Positions 6,824-11,600 of a DNA stretch of 11,600 bases are shown in pieces (position 1 is the first letter of the stretch; every line of letters starts with the position of its first letter). The notes under the pieces were generated by a model. That model was not told where the DNA came from, did no database searches, and worked only from the letters and a program-made list of their open reading frames with translations. The position numbers and the translations under genes are program-made. The stretch comes from Candidatus Accumulibacter iunctus (GTDB taxonomy: Bacteria > Pseudomonadota > Gammaproteobacteria > Burkholderiales > Rhodocyclaceae): assembly GCA_002345025.1 (NCBI GenBank), contig DDUX01000017.1, forward strand, positions 1-11,600, read 5' to 3'.

Positions 6824-7009
6824 ATGAAGATGCACACCAGCACGATACTGATCGATAAGACGCGCGGCCTGAAATTTACCGAGAGCCCGCGCTGGCACGA
6901 CGGCAAGCTGTGGTTTCTGGACCTCCACGACAAGCGGATCAAGACCGCGGATCACTTGCCCGTGGCCTGCGGCACCAGACGGCCGCTCGACTTTGAAACC
7001 CGCCGTTGA
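6824..7009 (+). pseudogene. Truncated SMP-30/gluconolactonase-like gene (N-terminal fragment)
   Basis: ATG at 6824 with AGGGG at 6812-6816. The first 43 residues contain LKFTESPRWHDGKLWFLDLH, the opening blade of the SMP-30/gluconolactonase/LRE beta-propeller family, where E-x-P-x-W is the metal-binding entry motif. Family members have about 290 residues; this frame stops after 61, and the last 18 (after IKTAD) no longer look like the family. No further propeller blades are recognised in 7010-7329, so the rest of the gene appears deleted. A working lactonase cannot come from this fragment. It follows the cupin by 57 bp and was probably the third gene of that operon. Confidence 0.7.
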
Positions 7010-7329
7010 ACCATTCGTGAGACGAATGACTGCAGAGGGTCGGCTGCGGCCCCAGGCCCGAAAAACCTGTACGACGGCTTTCATCCGCGATCCGGTCATT
7101 GGCACGAAGTTCTCGGTCGGTCGTTATCCGGACGGCCGGTCAACGCTGTAAGCCGACGGTGACGTTGCGTGGGGCACTGACGGCAACCGACCCAATGCGG
7201 ACGCTTGGGCTTTTGGAAAGCAGTCGTTCAACGCCCCCGTTCAGCGGCACCCTACCCATGCGCTCATGCGCTGCAACCGGTCGCTGGGCAGCGCATGGGC
7301 CGCTGCCCAGCTTGCGCACCACGCGCGAG
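7010..7329. other. Gap between the SMP-30 fragment and the DUF1254 gene, with a strong hairpin
   Basis: No gene is recognised. At 7283-7311 lies a perfect 11-bp inverted repeat (GCTGGGCAGCG / CGCTGCCCAGC, 7-nt loop), 18 bp past the stop of the minus-strand DUF1254 gene. There is no T-run on either side, so it is at most a two-way, non-canonical transcription end for the facing genes. Short frames such as RDPVIGTKFSVGRYPDGRST (about 7090-7150) could be debris of the truncated gene but are not identifiable. Confidence 0.5.
7283..7311. terminator. Perfect 11-bp hairpin downstream of the DUF1254 gene
   Basis: Inverted repeat with 11-bp arms and loop CATGGGC, GC-rich and stable. It sits where the minus-strand DUF1254 transcript should end and where the plus-strand cluster runs toward it. 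The missing U-tract makes an ordinary intrinsic terminator doubtful. Confidence 0.35.
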
Positions 7330-8868
7330 TTACGGCTGAAGCTCGATCTCCCCCGGCTTCCAGGTCTTGTCGAACCACGGCTCGAGCGGCCCGTAGAGCC
7401 GCAGGATCATGAACCACCCTTTGCCGGGAATCGTCTGAACCCAGTTGTTCTCGAATCCTTTTGGCGCACGCGGACCAAAATGGACATCCACCGAGCCATC
7501 CACATTCGTCTTCAGCGCTTTGTTCTGGCTGCTCACGCTGGGGGAGCGCTGGTCCGTCTGGACCATCGAGCGCGTCTGGTTGTCATAGACGATGACCGAC
7601 CAGAAATCCTTTACCGGTACGTTGGGCGGCAGGCGCATCTTGTAGGTCTTGCCGCCATCGAACGGGTTGCCCTTCGAATCCTGAACTGCCCAAGGATATT
7701 GCGACCCCTTGCCGACCATCTTCATTTCCATGGCCGGGGTAACGCCGGTAGCAAAGTAGTAGTAGAAGATGTAGCCGTCCATGTTTGTCACGCCGGGCGC
7801 GCTCTCGAACTTGTAGCCGCCAAAGAACGGCAGGCGCCAGGCGCTGTCCGGGAAGAAGTAGGCATCTTTCGAGCGCACCTTGAAGGCGATGGTACGCGCC
7901 GTCACGGCGCCGATGTTTGCCGCATCCGTGAGGATCTTCTTCATCCGTTGGTCGGGCGCGAAAGGCTGGCCTTTGACAATGCCGATGGAGGCAAATAGGC
8001 CTAGCGTCGTCGGGTCGCTACCTTCCGAGGGCTCTTCCTGGATGACCTGGTTCAAAAGCTCCCAGAACGCATAGTCGCCAGGGGCCACAAAGTTTGCGGG
8101 AACGCCCGAGGCATTGGCGAACTTGATCGCCGGAGGATTCGCGGCCTCCGAGAGTTGATAGATCTTCAGGTGCTTCTTGACCAACTCGACGCCGGGCTTC
8201 GTCGAGCCATCGACGAGGAAGGCGCGAAAGAAAAGCCAGTTGCCAAACGTGCTCGGCCGAACGACCACATAACCTGGAGGGATCTCACCCTTGTACCCGG
8301 GCGGAAGAAAGAGGTACTTGCCACCTTTGCCCCGGTCCTCGCCGGTGATGCCCACATCGGCGACCCAGCGATACCAGAAATCGTTCACGGCGCCGAGAAC
8401 CTCGGGCGGAATCTCCACAACCAGTGGACCGTTCTTCGTGTCGAGCCAGATGAAGTTGTAGATGGTGTTGTCGTTCGCCGTCAGTTCCACCGTGCGGGGA
8501 TCGACGAGGTCTTCCCAAATGACATCAGTCTGGTTGGCCGGCCCGAATTTGTTGAGCGAGTCGCGCATGCCCGCCTGGTTCACGATCGGGATCGCCATGA
8601 GGTAAGCCTGCAGGGCGCGCGATCGATCGAGGTTGTCATAGATCTTCTCGACGGTGTCGGCCTTGGGATAGCCGTAGGTCAGATTCAGCGTGCCGATGGA
8701 GCTTTCTATCTTGTCTGGCACGGCGACGCCTGGGGCGATCGGTGTCGAGAACTTGAACTGAGGATTCACCGGCGTGCGAGCAGGCGCCTGCCCGAAGGCT
8801 CCACCTGACGCGGAGAAAACGATGGCGGCCGCTGCCGCCAGTATGTAGTTTCGACTGCTTCCCTGCAT
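7330..8868 (-). CDS. Exported DUF1254/DUF1214 domain protein
   Basis: Protein of 512 residues with the DUF1254 domain (roughly residues 60-200) followed by the DUF1214 domain (roughly 380-490); the function is unknown in the family. The start chosen is the second of two nearby ATGs (8868-8866), which lies 7 nt from AGGAG; the first (8874-8872) would be almost touching it. The N-terminus is a Sec signal peptide: a hydrophobic stretch from YILAAAAAIVFSASG with likely cleavage after AFG (residue 26), so the protein is periplasmic or outer. DUF1254 features include NDNTIYNFIWLDTKNGPLVV and GKGGKYLFLPPGYKGE. DUF1214 features include LPPNVPVKDFWSVIVYDNQT and the C-terminal GKGWFMILRLYGPLEPWFDK. It faces the hydrolase-cupin cluster, but a functional link is not shown. 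Confidence 0.88.
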   Translation of the reverse strand: MQGSSRNYILAAAAAIVFSASGGAFGQAPARTPVNPQFKFSTPIAPGVAVPDKIESSIGTLNLTYGYPKADTVEKIYDNLDRSRALQAYLMAIPIVNQAGMRDSLNKFGPANQTDVIWEDLVDPRTVELTANDNTIYNFIWLDTKNGPLVVEIPPEVLGAVNDFWYRWVADVGITGEDRGKGGKYLFLPPGYKGEIPPGYVVVRPSTFGNWLFFRAFLVDGSTKPGVELVKKHLKIYQLSEAANPPAIKFANASGVPANFVAPGDYAFWELLNQVIQEEPSEGSDPTTLGLFASIGIVKGQPFAPDQRMKKILTDAANIGAVTARTIAFKVRSKDAYFFPDSAWRLPFFGGYKFESAPGVTNMDGYIFYYYFATGVTPAMEMKMVGKGSQYPWAVQDSKGNPFDGGKTYKMRLPPNVPVKDFWSVIVYDNQTRSMVQTDQRSPSVSSQNKALKTNVDGSVDVHFGPRAPKGFENNWVQTIPGKGWFMILRLYGPLEPWFDKTWKPGEIELQP

Positions 8869-8874
8869 GGTCAT

Positions 8875-9224
8875 TCTCCTCTTGAGGGGCAAATCCGGGG
8901 TTGCGTACTGTGCGTCCGGGTCCAAGCTGTTGCGGGGCAAGTTGTAGATGAGATCAAGAGTGTCCTTTGGTTCCGTCGGCATTCAACAATCTCGAACATA
9001 GGACGCTGTCCAAACGGCTTGTTCCGCATGGGGTCGTGGGAGTTACCTTCTTATTCATCTCGCTACGCGGCCGCAGAACCGGACCGCCTGAAACCTACCT
9101 GCGGTTCAACACTGGCGCAACCACAGGTTGTAGATTGCATACGCTGATCGAGTCCCACTGACTGGTTCGGAGCACACTTGGACAGGACCGGTTGTGGCCA
9201 ACTGCACGCCTTCGACATGATGCC
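8875..9224. other. Upstream region of the DUF1254 gene, no gene recognised
   Basis: The DUF1254 frame stays open to 8982 but has no signal-like or conserved sequence before the AAGAGGAG ribosome site at about 8877-8884, so this is taken as non-coding leader. No convincing promoter was found. A short inverted repeat (CAACC-ACA-GGTTG) lies at 9118-9130. Between it and the recombinase terminator nothing is recognised. Confidence 0.45.
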
Positions 9225-9259
9225 AAAAAAAGCGGCCGCACGTTTGACTGTGCGGCCGC
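9225..9259 (-). terminator. Intrinsic terminator of the recombinase remnant
   Basis: On the minus strand a perfect 10-bp GC-rich stem (GCGGCCGCAC / GTGCGGCCGC, 8-nt loop, 9259-9232) is followed at once by seven T (9231-9225). It begins 10 nt after the original TAG stop of the recombinase frame, a textbook rho-independent terminator. Confidence 0.8.
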
Positions 9260-9269
9260 AGGATGCCGG

Positions 9270-9503
9270 CTAGATCTCGGTCTGCTCGGAGATCTCTCAC
9301 GCATCGTCCACATCAATGCCGAGGTAGCGAACCGTTCTTTCCAGCGTGGAATGGCCAAGTAGCAGCTGGACGGCCCGCAGGTTCTTTGTGTGCTGGTCGA
9401 TCAGGGTTGCTTCGGTTCTCCGCCTCGAGTGCGTCCCGTAGGCCGATGCGTCCAGCCCGGCAGACTCGGCGCAATGATACAGCGCCTGCATCGGTGGCCA
9501 CAT
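9270..9503 (-). pseudogene. C-terminal remnant of a tyrosine recombinase (phage-type integrase)
   Basis: The minus-strand frame carries the end of a tyrosine recombinase catalytic domain: AYGTHSRRRTEATL holds the HxxR box (His25, Arg28 counted from the ATG at 9503), LLLGHST the second His (51), and ERTVRYLGID the nucleophile Tyr60. The first catalytic Arg and the Lys, with the whole DNA-binding half, are missing. Codon 69 is TGA (9299-9297), but the frame resumes after it as EISEQTEI and ends at TAG 9272-9270, matching the usual DDALEISEQTEV tail of this family; a nonsense mutation is therefore likely. A perfect terminator follows 10 nt later. The similarity fades before about residue 7, where the sequence joins unrelated DNA. 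It cannot be an active recombinase. Confidence 0.82.
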
Positions 9504-9826
9504 TCCTTCTGGTGACCGGGTCCGGTCTTGAACAGGGCGATCAGACCAGCGAGCGTTCCTGCGACGACACCGGAAGTGAACACGCCGTTACGATTGGCGG
9601 ATGCGCTTGCCGGCAGCGCTTCAGCGCACTTCTTGCGTCAGGTCCAGGATGCGAATTGCCTTGCCATCGTTGCACACCACGGTTTCTTGGGCTGCCTGCC
9701 GTGCCAAGTCGTCGAAAGTCGGATAAGCAAGCTTCGCCTTGGCCGCCAAGGCGAACAGTTCCTGCACCTTGGATCATTGCGGCGTATTCAGCAGGCAGTG
9801 AGCCATAAGCCGACCGGCGGCTGGTG
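9504..9826 (-). other. Patchwork of minus-strand gene scraps between nrtA and the recombinase remnant
   Basis: Two unrelated short coding-like pieces are visible here besides the recombinase. One is the open frame at 9621-9767, given separately. The other reads AEALPASASANRNGVFTSG, then a hydrophobic stretch VVAGTLAGLIALF and KTGPGHQKE (about 9625 down to 9512), in a different frame, running out at the recombinase junction; it looks like a truncated membrane protein, not identified. A short hairpin (AGCCG-5 nt-CGGCT, 9808-9822) lies 4 nt past the nrtA stop without a T-run. The permease gene expected after nrtA is absent. Confidence 0.45.
9621..9767 (-). pseudogene. Short unidentified coding scrap, probably the C-terminal end of a gene
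   Basis: From GTG at 9767 to TGA at 9621 the minus strand encodes 48 residues: MQELFALAAKAKLAYPTFDD, then LARQAAQETVVCNDGKAIRI and a tail ending LTQEVR. It has protein-like composition and the look of a C-terminal end, but there is no ribosome site, and an in-frame TGA sits two codons before the GTG. I do not recognise the family. It could be a small intact ORF, but a truncated gene in this debris field is more likely. Confidence 0.35.
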
Positions 9827-11092
9827 TCAGGCCTTGATCTTGAACCCGTCGGCGTACCTGGCCGGGTCCTTGCCGTCCCAGACGATGCCGTCAATCAGCT
9901 TGCCGCTACGCATGTCGCTCTTGGGGAGAGTGACTCCGGCGGCGGCGGCACCCTGCTTGTAGACGTCGATGCGATTGACTTGTCTGGCGACCGCCAGATA
10001 ATCCGGATGGCTCTTGAGCAGCCCCCAGCGCTTGTGTTGGGTCATGAACCACATGCCGTCACTGAGGTAGGGGAAATTCACCAAGCCGTCGTTGAAGAAC
10101 TTCATGTGGTTCCTGTCGTCCCAACTCTTGCCGAGGCCGTTCTGGTAACGGCCGAGCATGCGGGCGACGATGACTTCGCTGTCGGTATTGACGAAAGCCT
10201 TTTGGGCGATGGTTTCGGCTGTCTTCTGTTTGTTCGCGATCGATGCGTCGATCCACTTGCTGGCATCGAGAATCGCAGCGACCATGGCACGTGCCGTGTT
10301 CGGGTTGTTTTTCACCCATTCGGCGGTGGTGCCGAGAATCTTTTCCGGATGATCGACCCAAATGTCCTGCGAGGTCACGGCGGTAAAGCCGATGCTGTCC
10401 ATGATCGCGCGGTTGTTCCACGGCTCGCCGACGCAGAAACCGTCCATGTTGCCGACGCGCATGTTGGCGACCATTTGTGGAGGTGGCACGGTAATCGTCT
10501 TCACGTCCCGCATCGGGTTGATGCCGTTGGCGGCCATCCAGTAGTACAGCCACATGGCGTGCGTGCCAGTCGGGAAGGTCTGGGCGAAGGTGTATTCCTT
10601 TTCCTTCTTGGCGATCAGCTTCGCCAAACTCGCGCCGTCGATCGCGCCCTTTTCGCGCATCTGGTTGGAAAGCGTGATCGCCTGGCCGTTGTGGTTCAGG
10701 GTCATCAAGTTGGCCATGTCCTTCTTCGGCCCGCCGACACCCATCTGGACACCATAGATGAGGCCGTACAGCACATGGGCTGCGTCGAGTTCGCCATTGA
10801 CCAGCTTGTCGCGCACAGAAGCCCACGAGGCTTCCTTGGTCGGGATGATCTTGATGCCATACTTCTCGTCGAACTTCATGACCGAAGCCATGACCACCGA
10901 AGCGCAGTCGGTCAGCGGAATGAAGCCGATCTTGACTTCCTTCTTTTCCGGTGCGTCCGATCCGGCGGCCCAGGCACCGCCGCGCAGGCCGGGTGTGACC
11001 ATGGACATGAGCGACGCACCGAGTGCGGCTGAAACAAATTCACGACGAGAGAAAGACGGCTTGGATTTTGGCTTCAGGTTGTGGTCTTCCAT
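9827..11092 (-). CDS. nrtA: NrtA-type nitrate/nitrite ABC transporter substrate-binding protein, Tat-exported
   Basis: Periplasmic solute-binding protein of the NrtA/CmpA family, 421 residues, which captures nitrate (or nitrite) for an ABC importer. ATG at 11092-11090 is preceded by GGAG with a 7-nt gap; the upstream extension of the frame crosses the promoter and is not coding. The N-terminus has a Tat signal, SRREF (residues 15-19), followed by a hydrophobic stretch and AWA before the mature part. The mature protein starts KKEVKIGFIPLTDCASVVMA, with later AAHVLYGLIYGVQMGVGGPK, FPTGTHAMWLYYWMAANGIN and GNMDGFCVGEPWNNRAI, all typical of NrtA. Bicarbonate (CmpA) is a less likely ligand. The ntrB/nrtB permease and ATPase genes that normally follow are absent on this strand, so the protein appears orphaned. 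A sigma-54 promoter lies upstream. Confidence 0.92.
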   Translation of the reverse strand: MEDHNLKPKSKPSFSRREFVSAALGASLMSMVTPGLRGGAWAAGSDAPEKKEVKIGFIPLTDCASVVMASVMKFDEKYGIKIIPTKEASWASVRDKLVNGELDAAHVLYGLIYGVQMGVGGPKKDMANLMTLNHNGQAITLSNQMREKGAIDGASLAKLIAKKEKEYTFAQTFPTGTHAMWLYYWMAANGINPMRDVKTITVPPPQMVANMRVGNMDGFCVGEPWNNRAIMDSIGFTAVTSQDIWVDHPEKILGTTAEWVKNNPNTARAMVAAILDASKWIDASIANKQKTAETIAQKAFVNTDSEVIVARMLGRYQNGLGKSWDDRNHMKFFNDGLVNFPYLSDGMWFMTQHKRWGLLKSHPDYLAVARQVNRIDVYKQGAAAAGVTLPKSDMRSGKLIDGIVWDGKDPARYADGFKIKA

Positions 11093-11103
11093 TGCTTGCT
11101 CCG

Positions 11104-11148
11104 CGATCGCTCGAATCGATCGAACTCTTGCCCGGTCACCATTGACCG
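11104..11148 (-). promoter_or_regulatory. Two small hairpins in the nrtA leader
   Basis: Between the inferred transcription start and the ribosome site are two perfect inverted repeats: CGGTCA-4 nt-TGACCG (11148-11133) and CGATCG-7 nt-CGATCG (11122-11104). Tandem leader hairpins are the targets of NasR-type ANTAR antiterminators in nitrate operons, but the loops here are not the usual hexaloops and no terminator follows, so the role is open. Confidence 0.3.
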
Positions 11149-11167
11149 TGCTTCTCAAGACGGTTAA

Positions 11168-11183
11168 AGCAATCCTCGTGCCA
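11168..11183 (-). promoter_or_regulatory. Sigma-54 (RpoN) promoter of nrtA
   Basis: The minus strand reads TGGCACG-AGGA-TTGCT, matching the RpoN -24/-12 consensus (TGGCACG-N4-TTGCW) at every defined position, with GG and GC 10 nt apart. Transcription should start near 11157, about 65 nt before the nrtA ATG. It implies nitrogen-dependent control through an NtrC-type activator. Confidence 0.82.
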
Positions 11184-11277
11184 GCCCGATGTTCCAGATC
11201 AATTCTATTCAACCATCTGATATGCTGTAATTTTTTCTGGGTCTCAGAGGCAGTGGGTGCGTCTCCGGCAGTCCCTG

Positions 11278-11314
11278 CTTTGGTGCAGCAGCGCAACCTG
11301 CCTGCACACCAAAG
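11278..11314. promoter_or_regulatory. Palindrome upstream of the nrtA promoter (candidate activator site)
   Basis: CTTTGGTG (11278-11285) and CACCAAAG (11307-11314) form a perfect 8-bp inverted repeat with a 21-nt spacer. It lies about 120-155 bp upstream of the inferred start, where enhancer-type activators of sigma-54 promoters bind. The half-sites resemble the GGTGC half of NtrC sites but face the other way, so identity is not settled. Confidence 0.3.
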
Positions 11315-11387
11315 GGGAAGAGACCTCGAAGCGCGAGAGGAAAGCATCCAAACGGCCGAAACATGCCGAGATCCGGCCGCCTGGACG

Positions 11388-11600
11388 CCCTACGCCCGGT
11401 CGAACTGCAGGCGCTTCGCCGCACGCCTCGGGAAGGGCCCTTCGACCATCTGATCGTCGACGCCCATGACCTCAGCCCACTGCGGGGCGTCGCTGACAGA
11501 TCAAGTACCTGGCCCGCAGCGGCGGGCGATCGCTTGCCTGCCCGGACCGGCTCCGACGAGGGTAACGGGGCGACGCGCGTTGGCTGAGCTTGTCGCGGGG
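11388..11600 (-). pseudogene. Degraded coding scraps, one resembling the start of a siroheme methyltransferase
   Basis: Reading the minus strand from the window edge, ARRPVTLVGAGPG (about 11580-11540) resembles the N-terminal SAM-binding loop of uroporphyrinogen-III C-methyltransferase (CobA/CysG), used to make siroheme for nitrite reductase. A frameshift later, DRPPLRARYL resembles the following DLLTLRAVRYL. Nearer nrtA a third frame reads SDAPQWAEVMGVDDQMVEGP, ends KRLQFDRA and stops just before 11391; it looks like the C-terminus of an unidentified protein. All pieces are short and out of frame with each other, so this is read as decayed DNA of a nitrate-assimilation locus. Confidence 0.3.

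Noticed and set aside
7099..7998. 299-codon plus-strand frame
   Set aside because: Mostly antisense to the DUF1254 gene, and its first part has no domain; shadow frame.
9808..9822. Hairpin just after nrtA as a terminator
   Set aside because: Only a 5-bp stem and no T-run; too weak to call.
9824..11032. 402-codon open frame on the plus strand
   Set aside because: It is antisense to nrtA over its whole length, has no conserved domain look, and reflects high-GC codon use of the real gene.
1..11600. CRISPR array, tRNA or rRNA genes
   Set aside because: No regularly spaced repeats, no cloverleaf-like segment and no rRNA core sequence were noticed on reading either strand.

Overview
The window is high-GC bacterial DNA. 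The protein content (a GTG-started, overlapping rnfD-rnfG-rnfE block followed by rnfH, a Tat-exported NrtA-type binding protein behind a sigma-54 promoter, and a large betaproteobacterial transposase-like family) suggests a betaproteobacterium of the Rhodocyclales / Candidatus Accumulibacter kind. That assignment rests on recognition of gene families, not on a marker gene.

Layout. Positions 1-2520 are the distal half of an Rnf (Rsx) electron-transport operon on the plus strand: rnfD (5' end outside the window), rnfG, rnfE and rnfH, very tightly packed. Positions 2521-2866 hold no intact gene; the minus strand carries what looks like a scrap of an ABC-transporter ATPase and a short helical reading frame. 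Positions 2867-3798 (minus) are a complete MntA-HepT (MNT nucleotidyltransferase / HEPN RNase) toxin-antitoxin operon with a good sigma-70 promoter and two perfect palindromes around it. Positions 3852-4723 (plus) are the broken N-terminal part of a transposase-like protein, followed by about 600 bp without a gene. Positions 5335-7009 (plus) are a small catabolic-looking cluster: a metallo-beta-lactamase-fold hydrolase, a cupin and a truncated SMP-30/gluconolactonase-like gene. Positions 7330-8868 (minus) encode an exported DUF1254/DUF1214 protein. Positions 9225-9770 (minus) hold decayed pieces: the C-terminal end of a tyrosine recombinase with an in-frame stop and its own terminator, plus scraps of at least one other gene. 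Positions 9827-11183 (minus) hold nrtA with a near-perfect sigma-54 promoter but without the permease and ATPase genes expected downstream. The last 250 bp contain degraded coding scraps on the minus strand, one resembling the start of a uroporphyrinogen-III C-methyltransferase.

Reading as a whole: a conserved housekeeping operon (rnf) borders a rearranged accessory region in which a toxin-antitoxin pair, transposase and integrase debris, truncated enzymes and an orphaned nitrate-binding protein sit side by side. The only complete accessory system I can support is MntA-HepT. The nitrate genes (nrtA, possible siroheme methyltransferase scrap) look like a nitrate-assimilation locus that has lost parts. 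I found no tRNA, rRNA or CRISPR array.
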